From an uncultured Prevotella sp. (GTDB lineage Bacteria; Bacteroidota; Bacteroidia; Bacteroidales; Bacteroidaceae): a DNA stretch of 64,000 bases. How positions within the stretch are numbered: position 1 is the stretch's first letter; every line of letters starts with the position of its first letter. Shown here in pieces: positions 18,747 through 28,072 of this stretch. A program made the translations under genes and the position numbers. Location: contig CAAGPV010000069.1 of assembly GCA_900771975.1 (NCBI GenBank), positions 1-64,000 on the forward strand, in the 5' to 3' direction. Under the pieces are notes generated by a model. That model saw only the letters and a program-made list of their open reading frames with translations, had not been told where the DNA came from and searched no databases.

Positions 18747-21700
18747 TTATTTCAATACTACCTTATGGTCGTTGACGATGTAAACGCCCTTCTGCAGTCC
18801 TTTCAGGCTCTTGGCGTTCAGCATGACAGCTTTGCCGTCGAGCGTATAAACATTGTAGGACGATGCCTGAATGGCATTCTCGATGGCCTCTATCGAAGTA
18901 GAGATAGTGGCAGTGTTTGAGAAAGCACTTTCGGTGGTATTGCCCTGTGCGTCCTTGAAGACCACGGTAACGTTGTAATAGTGGTCGCCTTCGAGTGCAT
19001 CGTCACTAAAGGCAAGGTTCTGTCCGCTTACCGAGCCAATCTTCACGCCGTCGCGATAGACATTGTAGCCCACAACCTGGTCGTCAACACACTCGGTGCC
19101 GGCCTCGTAGGTAACGTCGTCAATACCGAAGAGATAGGTGTTGGCAGACGGAGTGGTCTGGTGGATGGCAAAATACTTGGTGCCCTTAGGTACAAACACG
19201 GATATTTCCTTCCAGTTGGCACCCTCGGTCGAGAGGGTTTGTCCGTCGGCAACGAAGGAAGAACCCAGTTTGGTAAAGCTGTCCCTGGCTGTGTCGGTGA
19301 ACGAAATGAGCACATCAAAGGTTTCGTTATAGGCATAGGAGTTGTCCAGTTGAACGTTGCCAGCATAGAAAGACACGGTCTGTCCGTTGCCCGAGAGCAA
19401 TGGCGAAACGAGCCAGTTGTCGCCGTCGACGAAGCCATCGACTGTCCACTCATAGGGAGCTGCTGCAAACTTGTCACCCCCATGGGCTGCTAAGCCCGGT
19501 TGTGCCTGTACGCCATCGAAGGCATCCACCACGGTGTGGCCGTTAAAGATGATGTAGGCAAACTTCTGACGGGCGTACGGACTGTCGTAACCCGAAAACA
19601 GGTTGCAGGATTCTGCATCAGGATTGCCGTTGATGAGCGTCCAGTCGCCAAACGATGTAGACCAGTCTTTATATTCTTCAAAGGTTTCGGTCACGGTTTC
19701 TGCGGGTGGAGTGACAGGAGCCGACCAGGTAAGGGCAACGTTGCCCGAAGCCGAGGTGGCAGCAAGGTCTTCCACAACAGGCGTGCGCACGGGTGTCACG
19801 GTGACGGTCTTCACGTCGGTGGCGTTGTCGGCTGCATTAACGTCTTCTGCATAAGATACTACACCCTTCAGGTTGAGCGTGCCCGTTGCGTTGGGGGCGA
19901 CATCGAAGGAGAGGTCTACCTGTTGTTCTGCCATTGAGGCAAGAGGCTCTGCCACAGCGGTTTCTGCAAGTTTGCTATCGCCGTCATAGAGGGCTACAGA
20001 GAAGTTGTTAGCAGGTTTTGTTCCGAGGTTTTTCACGCCCACCTTGACGTTGGCTCTGCGTCCTGCCTTGAGGTTGTCGGCCACAGTGAGGCTGTTAGCA
20101 CTGAGGTTGTGGTCCACATCGTCCAGAATGTTGATGTTGTCAACGCCCATGATGATGTTCGACCCGTAGCTGACGCCTTTAAAGTTGCAAACAACGTAGC
20201 GTTGGTCTTTATAGGGGGTGAGGTCTACGCTATAGGTTTTCCATCCTGAAGTGGTGTTGGACGAGAAGTCCTCAGTGGCAATGGCGTTTTCAGAGCCATC
20301 GGGCAGTTTCACGCTCACCACAAGCTTGGCTGGCATGTTGGCGGTGGCATAGGCATCGAAGGTGAGCCGTGGCTTCGACGAACCGGCAAGCGTCACCTTG
20401 GCCAACGAGAATGAGCTTTCGTCGCCCGAAGCGATGGTGTAGACATTGTCGGCCGAGCTATAGGCAGTCCACATTACGCATCCTCCGTCGTTGTCGGAAG
20501 CGTCAAAAGTATAGGTAGACCATACGGAGGCATTGGAGCGGTTGTTCACAGCCTCGTTGTTTTCCACCCAACAAAGACCGTTGTCAACATATCCATTCTT
20601 GAACGATTCGGCAAAAGGAAGCTTGACGGATGGGCCCACCACAAGGTCGGACGAGAACACGAAGTTGGATGCATCGTAAAGGCTGCGTCCCTCGGTGTGT
20701 GCCACAACCGACATGAGCGACTGCTTTCCGTCTGACGACTGTGAGGTTTCGGGGTTGACATCAAGGGCAACGCTGTTGGCTCCGGCATCGCTGACAGCCA
20801 GTTTGTCGCCTAAGTAGACCTGTCCGCCAGTGTTTTCCACGCTATAGACAGACACCTTCACGTCGTTGGTGTTGACATATCCGCCGTGGTCGCCTCTTGA
20901 ACTTATGGGGTCCCAGGTGGTGAGAATGTTGTTCACGTTGTCGTGCAACTGAACGTTGGTGGGGTTGACGGGAGTGTCGTTGCCCACCCATACGGTGGCC
21001 AAAGCCCAGTCGCCACAGTTGTCGCCACTATAGGCAGCCACCTCATAGGCATTGAGGCCTTCGGTAGGAACGTCCTCATCAACATAGGTAAGGGTGGTTC
21101 CACCAGCAGTGGTGCCAAACTCCTTGATGACTTCGGCGTTGCGCTTGATGACCACCTTGTCGACGCTGGTGAGGGCATTGCCCTGTACGTCGGTGGCAGG
21201 AACGGTAAACTTCAAGGTGGTTTTCAGTTGTCCGTTGGGGTCGGCAGTGGCGGTAAAGTCGGTAGGAGCCATTGGTGCCACCAGCAAGGCATTAGCAGTT
21301 ACGGCGATGCTGTCGAGATAGAGCACACCGTTGTCGGGCTGCGGGGCAATATCGTGGAAGCCTACATAGTAGTCGCCTTCAACGGTTGGAGCGATAACAT
21401 AGGAGTATCTGACATACTTTGAGTCGATGGTGGTAGAGGGAAGCAGGGTGTTGGTGAGTTCTGCAACGGTGTTGCCTGTGCCCCATTTCACCTCCAAGTT
21501 GTTGAGATATTTCGGATAGCGGTTCTTGGCACTGAACGAAACGGTGTAGGTGCGGTCGGGCGTGAGGTGGATTCTCGGAGTGATAAACCAGTCATCGTCT
21601 GCCGAAGCAGTACTGTAGTTGGAACGCATACAGTGGTCGGACGACAGGTAAGACCACGTCTTGTTGTCGCCGTTGGCATCTATCTTGGTGTAGAGTTTTT

Positions 21701-23417
21701 CGGCATCGGCCGTCTTGAAGTCCTCAAAATAGTCGGGAACGATGGACGAGCCGAATACCTTTCCTTCCGAGCGGGCTACCTCGCTACGTGCATCACCGTT
21801 CTTGGCATACACTTCATAGTGGTATTCGGTGAGTTCTGGATTGGTGAGTTGTTCGGTGAAAGTGTTGTCGGAGAGGTCTTCAGCCACAAGTGTCCGCTTG
21901 GTCTTCGTGCAGCGATAGACGTCATAGGTGACGTTGCTGAGGGGAGCTCCGCTCACGGTGGTGGTGGGAGCCGTCCAGAACACGGTGACATGATAGGTGG
22001 CATCCACCGTCATCGTGAGGCCCGTAACTGGATTGGGGGCTTCTCTACCCACCCACTTGGTGACGCTGGCGCGCGGAGAAGCTCCGACTGCGTTCTTGGT
22101 GACCACAGAAAAGTTGTAGGAGCCGCTGCTTGGCACAGTGACAGGCACGCTCACTGCTGCGCCCGCCGTAGTGGTGCCGTTGGCCACTTCCTCGCCGTTG
22201 ACGCTTACCGAATAGGTGAGAGTGCCGGCAAGGGCCGTACCGCCATAGGTGGTGGAAGGAGCCGTAAACGAGACGTTGCCCGATAGCGACGAGCCTTGGA
22301 AGTCAACAGCAAGCCCAGAGGCCTTGGCAGGGGCATTGTCGTCGGCCATGTCTTGCGGTATAACCATGCCCACCATACCAGTGGTGCCGTTGAAGTCGCC
22401 CACCTTGGTTGCCTCGCCTGTGGTGAGGTCAACGGTGTAGAGGCCTGTATTGGCCGAAGCGTCGATAGCCGCCCAGTAGAAGATATCGTTGCGCTGGTCT
22501 ATCTCTCCGGTCTGTGCATAGTTGGCGGTGCCTGTCTCGTCGGTCACGGTGAGCGTCAGACCTGTAGCCCCCACGAGGGTTTCGGTGCCGTCGTCGGTGC
22601 TTATCTTGTAGAGGTTGCCGTCTGTGGCAACGCCGTAAAGCACGTTTTTGCTCGTCACGCCGAGGGCCACAAACTTGTGGGTGGCATCGCCGATGGTGGT
22701 GCGTGTCTTGGTGGAATAGTCCACCTTGCCCCACTCCATTCCGCTCAGGTCAGACTTGTAGAACTCGCCATAGACCGTGCCATCGGCAGCATTGGCGGTT
22801 TCCAGGGCCACAAACTTGCAGTCGTTGTTTGGCACAGTGCCGCTCTCGTCGGACAGTTGCTCCCACGTTGATGTATTAAACACGGTGCAATAAGGCGTTA
22901 CATAGTCGGAACCATACTCGGCATAGGTCATGTCGGCATACAGTCCGTAAATCTTGGAGTCCTTCAGTTGGACGCCCTGCTTAGCAAAGATGTAGCTTTG
23001 CGGAGTCTCTCCGAGCATCGTTGGGGTGATGGTGGAAGCGGGCGCAAACGAATAGTAGGCATACTGGTTTTGGCCTGCCCACCCACTGGAATAGTAGATG
23101 TCGGCCCAAATTTGCGTTCCCGATGGGGCACGAAAAGGCACTGCCTTCTGCTGACGGCGGCTGCCAATGAGGGCTGGAGCACCGGCCGTGTGAGCCTGTT
23201 GCAGGGTGGTCTTCTTCGCCCCAAGATACTTGGTGGAGGCCAGCAACGGGTTTTTACGATGAAACTCTTCGGCCAATTGTTGTTGCTGCTGCAAGGTCAG
23301 CTTCAGTGCCAACCGGGCTTTGGAAACGTCCGGTGTAGGTTGCGCCCCCACAGGAGACGAGGCCGCAAGCAACAAAAGAGCCAAAAGCAGAAACTTAGAA
23401 TTAGGTGTTTTCTTCAT
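18747..23417 (-). CDS. Giant secreted multidomain adhesin-like protein with T9SS-type C-terminus
   Basis: 1556 aa. Signal peptide (MKKTPNSKFLLLALLLLAAS, cut near VGAQ), then a basic Gln-rich stretch and a propeller-like region (about 105-355). Several fibronectin III-like domains follow (about 365-560, and others later). Choice-of-anchor-J / cleaved-adhesin-type beta domains are marked by EDFKTADAEKLYTKIDANGD, DDWFITPRIHL, and later TFEEYKDWSTSFGDWTLING and DNWLVSPLLSG. A CARDB-like segment contains VGVKNLGTKPANNFSV. The end, NVYTLDGKAVMLNAKSLKG to GVYIVNDHKVVLK, fits a T9SS type A sorting domain. Likely a surface or secreted adhesion or host-interaction protein. It is alone in its unit. No enzymatic motif is seen, and exact function is unknown. 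Confidence 0.85.
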   Translation of the reverse strand: MKKTPNSKFLLLALLLLAASSPVGAQPTPDVSKARLALKLTLQQQQQLAEEFHRKNPLLASTKYLGAKKTTLQQAHTAGAPALIGSRRQQKAVPFRAPSGTQIWADIYYSSGWAGQNQYAYYSFAPASTITPTMLGETPQSYIFAKQGVQLKDSKIYGLYADMTYAEYGSDYVTPYCTVFNTSTWEQLSDESGTVPNNDCKFVALETANAADGTVYGEFYKSDLSGMEWGKVDYSTKTRTTIGDATHKFVALGVTSKNVLYGVATDGNLYKISTDDGTETLVGATGLTLTVTDETGTANYAQTGEIDQRNDIFYWAAIDASANTGLYTVDLTTGEATKVGDFNGTTGMVGMVIPQDMADDNAPAKASGLAVDFQGSSLSGNVSFTAPSTTYGGTALAGTLTYSVSVNGEEVANGTTTAGAAVSVPVTVPSSGSYNFSVVTKNAVGASPRASVTKWVGREAPNPVTGLTMTVDATYHVTVFWTAPTTTVSGAPLSNVTYDVYRCTKTKRTLVAEDLSDNTFTEQLTNPELTEYHYEVYAKNGDARSEVARSEGKVFGSSIVPDYFEDFKTADAEKLYTKIDANGDNKTWSYLSSDHCMRSNYSTASADDDWFITPRIHLTPDRTYTVSFSAKNRYPKYLNNLEVKWGTGNTVAELTNTLLPSTTIDSKYVRYSYVIAPTVEGDYYVGFHDIAPQPDNGVLYLDSIAVTANALLVAPMAPTDFTATADPNGQLKTTLKFTVPATDVQGNALTSVDKVVIKRNAEVIKEFGTTAGGTTLTYVDEDVPTEGLNAYEVAAYSGDNCGDWALATVWVGNDTPVNPTNVQLHDNVNNILTTWDPISSRGDHGGYVNTNDVKVSVYSVENTGGQVYLGDKLAVSDAGANSVALDVNPETSQSSDGKQSLMSVVAHTEGRSLYDASNFVFSSDLVVGPSVKLPFAESFKNGYVDNGLCWVENNEAVNNRSNASVWSTYTFDASDNDGGCVMWTAYSSADNVYTIASGDESSFSLAKVTLAGSSKPRLTFDAYATANMPAKLVVSVKLPDGSENAIATEDFSSNTTSGWKTYSVDLTPYKDQRYVVCNFKGVSYGSNIIMGVDNINILDDVDHNLSANSLTVADNLKAGRRANVKVGVKNLGTKPANNFSVALYDGDSKLAETAVAEPLASMAEQQVDLSFDVAPNATGTLNLKGVVSYAEDVNAADNATDVKTVTVTPVRTPVVEDLAATSASGNVALTWSAPVTPPAETVTETFEEYKDWSTSFGDWTLINGNPDAESCNLFSGYDSPYARQKFAYIIFNGHTVVDAFDGVQAQPGLAAHGGDKFAAAPYEWTVDGFVDGDNWLVSPLLSGNGQTVSFYAGNVQLDNSYAYNETFDVLISFTDTARDSFTKLGSSFVADGQTLSTEGANWKEISVFVPKGTKYFAIHQTTPSANTYLFGIDDVTYEAGTECVDDQVVGYNVYRDGVKIGSVSGQNLAFSDDALEGDHYYNVTVVFKDAQGNTTESAFSNTATISTSIEAIENAIQASSYNVYTLDGKAVMLNAKSLKGLQKGVYIVNDHKVVLK

Positions 23418-23594
23418 AAACAGTGAAGTTAATGTGTTAAATTTATGTTATTTGTGTGTGTTCTGACCATAAAGTCAATTCGCCTTCCTTAGGGTTGTGT
23501 GTTTTGTCAATCCGTGTGTTGGCTGATAGCTGATAGCAAGCTGACAGTTGGGAAACATTCTTCGGGCGTTCTGTCTTTTATGCATTGCTGTCTG

Positions 23595-23625
23595 CAAAAG
23601 TACGCTTTTTTAAACAATTTAACAA
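23595..23625 (-). promoter_or_regulatory. Promoter of the adhesin-like gene, in a 490-bp divergent intergenic region
   Basis: On the - strand, TACTTTTG (23595-23602) is an exact TAnnTTTG, with TTG (23623-23625) 20 bp upstream. This leaves a leader of about 170 nt before the ATG at 23417. The 23418-23907 region holds this promoter and the opposite uxuA promoter; no other gene is seen there. Confidence 0.6.
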
Positions 23626-23826
23626 GTTTTTCTGAATAGTTTTTGCATTTTAAAAGAATTAAATGCCTTTTTGTGACAAAACAGAAGCCATACATTGCAA
23701 GCACACCAACCAAAGGCCACCCCCTTTTCTTCTGCTTTCCCCACTCTGTTTCAACACCTTACGTACGCTTACGGTCTTGCTTTCGCCACACAATGGCAAT
23801 GTTTTTCGTTTTTAGCCAAAACCAAC

Positions 23827-23855
23827 TTGTAATTCGGAAAATTTGCCTATATTTG
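23827..23855 (+). promoter_or_regulatory. Promoter of uxuA
   Basis: TTG (23827-23829), 18 bp, TATATTTG (23848-23855), an exact TAnnTTTG. The start codon follows about 50 bp later. Confidence 0.6.
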
Positions 23856-23907
23856 CATAGAACAAAAGAACACAAGGGAAAACCTTCCTAAACAATAAAT
23901 AGAGACT

Positions 23908-25107
23908 ATGGAAAGAACATGGAGATGGTTTGGCAAGAACGACAAAATAACGCTTGCCATGCTCAAACAGATAGGAGTGGAGGGCATTGTTACGGCCCTG
24001 CATGACGTGCCCAACGGAGATGTTTGGACCCGCGAACAGATACACGACCTGAAGAGTTATATAGAAAGCTACGGGATGAGATGGTCTGTCGTTGAGTCGT
24101 TGCCCGTGAGCGAAAGCATCAAATATGGCGGGGTCGACCGCGACCAGCTCATCGACAACTACTGCCAAAGTCTGCGCAACCTGTCGGCAGAAGGCATACA
24201 CACCGTTTGCTACAACTTCATGCCCGTGCTCGACTGGGCACGTACCGACTTGTCGCACCCCAACCCCAACGGTTCTACCAACCTCTATTTCTCGCACGCT
24301 CAGTTTGCTTACTTCGACATCTGCATCTTGAAACGCCCTGGCGCCGAACACGACTGGAGCGAAGAAGTGCTAAAAGAAGTGGAACAATTGCGACAAACGA
24401 TGACACCAGAAGACAACCATGCCCTTGTAGACACCATCATCGTCAAAACACAGGGCTTTGTTTCGGGCAACATCAAGGAAGACGACGAACATCCCGTAGA
24501 ACTCTTTCGGCAGTTGCTCAGCCTCTATGACGGCATCAACCGCGAACAGTTGCGCGAAAACATGCGCTACTTTCTCGCTGCCATCATGCCCACCTGCGAC
24601 GCCTGCGACATGAACATGTGTGTTCATCCAGACGACCCACCCTTCCAGATACTGGGATTGCCACGCATCGTGACGTGCGATGACGACATTGCCTGGTTGC
24701 TCAAGGCGGTGGACAACCCCCACAACGGACTGACCTTCTGTGCTGGTAGCCTCTCGGCAGGCGCCCATAACAACGTGGTGGAACTGGCTCGCAAGTATGC
24801 CGCCCGCACGTGGTTTGTCCACCTGCGCAGTTGCCACATCTTCCCCAACGGCGACTTTACAGAGGCCAGCCACCTGGGAGGACGAGCCGACCTCATAGAA
24901 CTGGCCCGCATCTTCGAACGCACCAATCCCCAACTGCCCATGCGCGTAGACCACGGCATGACCATGCTCGGTGACGAAAGCCGTGGCTACAACGCCGGTT
25001 ACTCGTTTCTCGGGCGGATGTTTGCCATGGGACAAGTGCAAGGCATCCTCGCCACCGTCGACCGTGAGCTCGGCATCCCCTACCGGCAACCGGGGTTCTA
25101 CGAATAA
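23908..25107 (+). CDS. uxuA: D-mannonate dehydratase
   Basis: Converts D-mannonate to 2-keto-3-deoxygluconate in glucuronate breakdown; cytoplasmic, Mn2+ or Fe2+ dependent. 399 aa, near the E. coli length. The N-terminus MERTWRWFGKNDKI and the motif GIVTALHDVPNG are characteristic. Metal-ligand region: DMNMCVHPDDPP (Cys238, His240), followed by CAGSLSAGAHNN and HLRSCHIFPNG. The C-terminus is YRQPGFYE, as in the family. The SDR gene follows 59 bp later and should be cotranscribed. It connects to the GH67 enzyme of the xylan locus. Uronate isomerase (UxaC) is not in the window. Confidence 0.96.
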   Translation: MERTWRWFGKNDKITLAMLKQIGVEGIVTALHDVPNGDVWTREQIHDLKSYIESYGMRWSVVESLPVSESIKYGGVDRDQLIDNYCQSLRNLSAEGIHTVCYNFMPVLDWARTDLSHPNPNGSTNLYFSHAQFAYFDICILKRPGAEHDWSEEVLKEVEQLRQTMTPEDNHALVDTIIVKTQGFVSGNIKEDDEHPVELFRQLLSLYDGINREQLRENMRYFLAAIMPTCDACDMNMCVHPDDPPFQILGLPRIVTCDDDIAWLLKAVDNPHNGLTFCAGSLSAGAHNNVVELARKYAARTWFVHLRSCHIFPNGDFTEASHLGGRADLIELARIFERTNPQLPMRVDHGMTMLGDESRGYNAGYSFLGRMFAMGQVQGILATVDRELGIPYRQPGFYE

Positions 25108-25166
25108 GCCCTCCCTATGGCAGGATGCAATCATCTACGACAAAAACAACAAAACATCTTATAGCT

Positions 25167-25979
25167 ATGAATCACCTATTTAATATTAAGGGCTACGTGG
25201 TAGCCATTACGGGCGGAACAGGTGTGCTCGGACGCACCATCGCCAAATATCTTGCCCAAGAAGGAGCACAAGTGATCATCCTCGGCAGAAACGTCGAGAT
25301 GGGGCAACACATCGTGGCCGACATCAAGAAATCTGGCGGCGCCTGCGAATTTTTAGCTACCGACGTCATGAATCAGGACAAGGTGAAGGCCAACTGTGAC
25401 GCCATCGTTGACAAATACGGACGAGTGGACACACTGCTCAATGCAGCAGGAGGCAACCAGAAAGGTGCAACCATCGCTCCCGACCAAACCTTTTTCGACC
25501 TTGATGCCGACCAGTTTCAGAACGTGCTCAACCTCAACCTCACCGGAACCGTCATCCCCACACAGGTATTTCTACGCCCTATGGTGGAACAAGGCAAGGG
25601 CTCGATTATCAACTTCTCGTCAATGGCTGCCTTCCGGCCTATGACCCGTGTGTGCGGATATGCGGCAGCCAAGGCCGGCATTTCCAATTTCACTGCCTAT
25701 ATGGCCACAGAATGTGCCAAGAAGTTTGGCGAAGGCATCCGCGTCAACGCCATTGCTCCGGGCTTTTTCATCACAGAGCAGAACCGGTCGCTCCTGACCA
25801 ATCCCGACGGCAGCTATACCCAACGTGGGCAGGACGTCATACGTCAAACGCCTTTTGGGCGCATGGGAAACCCTGAAGAGCTCTGTGGAACCATCCATTA
25901 CCTTATGAGCGATGCTGCAAAATTTGTTACCGGCACCGTAGCAGTAGTGGACGGAGGCTTCAATGCCTTTGCCATGTAA
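25167..25979 (+). CDS. SDR oxidoreductase, probable D-mannonate (fructuronate) oxidoreductase
   Basis: 270 aa short-chain dehydrogenase. Rossmann motif TGGTGVLG (15-22), LNAAGG, catalytic Ser (NFSSM), Tyr165 and Lys169 in YAAAKAG, and the C-terminal VTGTVAVVDGGFNAF. SDR enzymes of this type serve as UxuB in Bacillus and Bacteroidota, reducing fructuronate to mannonate with NAD(P)H. The position directly after uxuA supports that. The reading frame is open back to an ATG at 25125, but the ATG at 25167 gives the normal SDR N-terminus (NIKGYVVAITGG), so I use it. Other sugar SDR activities cannot be excluded. Confidence 0.87.
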   Translation: MNHLFNIKGYVVAITGGTGVLGRTIAKYLAQEGAQVIILGRNVEMGQHIVADIKKSGGACEFLATDVMNQDKVKANCDAIVDKYGRVDTLLNAAGGNQKGATIAPDQTFFDLDADQFQNVLNLNLTGTVIPTQVFLRPMVEQGKGSIINFSSMAAFRPMTRVCGYAAAKAGISNFTAYMATECAKKFGEGIRVNAIAPGFFITEQNRSLLTNPDGSYTQRGQDVIRQTPFGRMGNPEELCGTIHYLMSDAAKFVTGTVAVVDGGFNAFAM

Positions 25980-26000
25980 ATACAGATTCCCCATTCTTTC

Positions 26001-26038
26001 AAGGTGGCGCATAAGAGATGCGTCACCTTTATCTTTTT
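26001..26038 (+). terminator. Terminator of the uxuA operon
   Basis: AAGGTGGCGCAT (26001-26012) pairs with ATGCGTCACCTT (26018-26029) with one G-U pair and a 5-nt loop, then TATCTTTTT. Confidence 0.85.
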
Positions 26039-26189
26039 ATGCCGCTTACCCTTTTACCTCCACCAACACAATTAATCCAACGAAAATGATGAGACCTACT
26101 AATTTGTGGGCAAGAAAAAAAGGCGAAGCGCTAACGCTCCACCTCGATTTGCAGGTTTTGTTTCTCTCTGTTTTGACAACAAAGACCCC

Positions 26190-26594
26190 TCACCGTGGTT
26201 TCAATCCTGGAACATAACAATAAACCAGAAGAGCCGGAACTATTGTCGAAAACAATTGCAAAGAGGAGAAGTTGACCAAAAGGCAACCTGCACCAGCCAC
26301 TACCCGTACCGTATAGATGGCAACAATAGCGATTATCGCCCATCGCTGCAAGGGCAGTCTTCTGATATCTCCAGATGCAGAAAGGGCATAAAGGCCGGCT
26401 ATGGCAAAGCCTATCGACAAGCCGACAGTCAAGACATACAACAACCATTCCTGTCCGAAACAAAGCTTCCTCATCAGTTCCAAGATGCCATAAGCCTTGA
26501 ATGCCTCCTCCAAGAAGAAGAGACACACCAAATGGCCTAAGGCTATCAAGAAATGAAGTGTCGCTCCTATTCTCAATTTATACCTATTTTTCAT
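26190..26594 (-). CDS. Small integral membrane protein, four predicted segments
   Basis: 134 aa, unknown function. Hydrophobic stretches at about 9-28 (GATLHFLIALGHLVCLFFL), 50-72 (LYVLTVGLSIGFAIAGLYAL), 84-105 (AIIAIVAIYTVRVVAGAGC) and 110-128. The C-terminus is GLKPR. It is the last gene of a - strand series, 18 bp after the GyrI-like gene, and probably in its operon. No motif suggests an enzyme. Confidence 0.75.
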   Translation of the reverse strand: MKNRYKLRIGATLHFLIALGHLVCLFFLEEAFKAYGILELMRKLCFGQEWLLYVLTVGLSIGFAIAGLYALSASGDIRRLPLQRWAIIAIVAIYTVRVVAGAGCLLVNFSSLQLFSTIVPALLVYCYVPGLKPR

Positions 26595-26612
26595 TCTACT
26601 GACACCAAATAT

Positions 26613-27119
26613 CTACTCTATCGGAATCCAAATTTCTGTCAATAAATTCTCAGTAGCTGTTGTTTCAGGGTCGTTCAGATAACGTTCAAACATCTGGCAA
26701 TGCTCCAGCACACCGGCGTCCATCTTCACCTTCTCACCCGACTTGGGCAGAAGCTCACCATAGATCTTGGCGTTCACTTCACCCAAGTTTTCGTAGGGAC
26801 CTTGGTAGCGGTAAACCAAAAAACGGCCCCCATAAACCGTAATGATGTTCAAGTCTCCCTCTGGTTTCAGCCGTTCCACAATTGGAGCCACAATGCAAAC
26901 ATCCGTGCGACAAGCCTCTGCCGGAGTTGTGGCTGGGTTGTCGTGATAGATGTTGATATACTCTGCCTCAGGACAATCGTTGTCGATATGGTGTTTTCGG
27001 CAATAAGCCACAAGCGCGCTCCAGGCTTCCATGTAGTTAACTTTCTGATAGTTGCCCACCAAACGAAAGGCAATCGCTTTCACGTCCTTTCTTGTTTCTA
27101 TTCTTTCTGATATTTCCAC
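26613..27119 (-). CDS. GyrI-like / AraC effector-binding-domain protein
   Basis: 168 aa, cytoplasmic. Residues such as FRLVGNYQKVNYMEAWSAL at the start, YINIYHDNPATTPAEACRTD in the middle, and VYGGRFLVYRYQGPYENLGE after it match the GyrI/SbmC (AraC_E_bind, SOUL-like) fold, here without any DNA-binding domain. Stand-alone members bind or hydrolyse small toxic ligands or inhibit gyrase. It lies 57 bp downstream of the methyltransferase gene and 18 bp before the membrane protein gene, all on the - strand. Ligand unknown. Confidence 0.85.
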   Translation of the reverse strand: MEISERIETRKDVKAIAFRLVGNYQKVNYMEAWSALVAYCRKHHIDNDCPEAEYINIYHDNPATTPAEACRTDVCIVAPIVERLKPEGDLNIITVYGGRFLVYRYQGPYENLGEVNAKIYGELLPKSGEKVKMDAGVLEHCQMFERYLNDPETTATENLLTEIWIPIE

Positions 27120-27176
27120 CTTGTTGTTTTTTTAATGAATATGTGCTATAAGTTTACCTATGAGGGGATGAGGTCT

Positions 27177-27968
27177 TTACACTTTTCTGCCAATGTAAAA
27201 GACATAACCGAAGCAATCCTTGTTTGCCTCATAATAAGCCATTTCTTCTTTCAGACGGTCGATGAAAATTTGAGCATCGGCTTCGCCTGCATGGTCTTTC
27301 AGAAACGTATCCATCACAGGACGCATAGGCTCGTAATAGTTTTTCGTCCAGCACGTCTCGGGAAGAAAGAAGTGGGCGAACGGTTCATAGCCAGCCTCTT
27401 CCATCAACCCAATCTTGTGCTCAACAGTATCTATCTCTGGAAGGTTGTCTTCTATCCACTTCATGTTGTCGGGGCGCTTCTTGCCAAACCATGTGCAGTC
27501 TGTTACGGCAACGAAACCGCCAGGCTTCAAAAAACGGTGCCAATAGCGCAAGCCTTTCTCATAACCCATGATGAAGATGGAACCTTCCGCCCAAATCAAA
27601 TCAAACAATTCTCTCTGAAACGGCAACGCATCCATTGAAGCTTGAACGGGATGCACACGGCTTTCCATTCCCCTCCGTAGGCTTTGCTCACGAATGCCAT
27701 CCATCATCTCGGGCAACAAATCTACCGCTTCAATCTCTGCATCATATCTGTCGGCAAGCACAAAGGTCTGGCTTCCCTTGCCACATCCCATGTCGGCAAT
27801 ATGAATAGGCTTGTCAAATGCCGGTATCAAACTGGTGGCGAGGAGGGTCTCCCGTTCTCCGCCAGGGCCTTGCCTGTCTACCCGCTTAAAGAAGTCTGCT
27901 ATTAGCGAAAAGTCAAAATCGTCTATTACAACGCTGTCCATATGGTCTTTATTCTCCTTGTTTCCCAT
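27177..27968 (-). CDS. Class I SAM-dependent methyltransferase
   Basis: 263 aa from the chosen start. Motif I IADMGCGKGSQ (SAM binding, glycines near residues 61-65), acidic motif IEAVDLLPEM, motif RELFDLIWAEGSIFIMG and motif RFLKPGGFVAVTD define a Rossmann methyltransferase. The frame is open to an ATG at 28001, but an exact -7 promoter element covers 27999-28006, so transcripts should start inside that extension and translation at 27968 (MGNKENK). First gene of a likely operon with the GyrI-like and membrane proteins. Substrate unknown. Confidence 0.87.
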   Translation of the reverse strand: MGNKENKDHMDSVVIDDFDFSLIADFFKRVDRQGPGGERETLLATSLIPAFDKPIHIADMGCGKGSQTFVLADRYDAEIEAVDLLPEMMDGIREQSLRRGMESRVHPVQASMDALPFQRELFDLIWAEGSIFIMGYEKGLRYWHRFLKPGGFVAVTDCTWFGKKRPDNMKWIEDNLPEIDTVEHKIGLMEEAGYEPFAHFFLPETCWTKNYYEPMRPVMDTFLKDHAGEADAQIFIDRLKEEMAYYEANKDCFGYVFYIGRKV

Positions 27969-27998
27969 TGTTCTATGAATGTTTCTGTTACTTGGAGA

Positions 27999-28006
27999 CA
28001 AAGATA
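27999..28006 (-). promoter_or_regulatory. -7 element for the methyltransferase operon
   Basis: TATCTTTG on the - strand (an exact TAnnTTTG). It overlaps the farthest upstream ATG and so favours the 27968 start. No clear -33 partner. Confidence 0.45.
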
Positions 28007-28072
28007 GACAATTCCAATCCTTCCCTTTTTAATATAACGGAATAAAAAAATAAAATCCTCTCTTGCTTATTT

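Noticed and set aside
25125..25166. Upstream extension of the SDR gene
   Set aside because: Adds a polar Lys/Thr tail before a complete SDR N-terminus; the ATG at 25167 fits better.
26106..26540. 144-aa frame on the + strand
   Set aside because: Opposite the membrane protein at 26190-26594, whose hydrophobic pattern is more convincing; no promoter.
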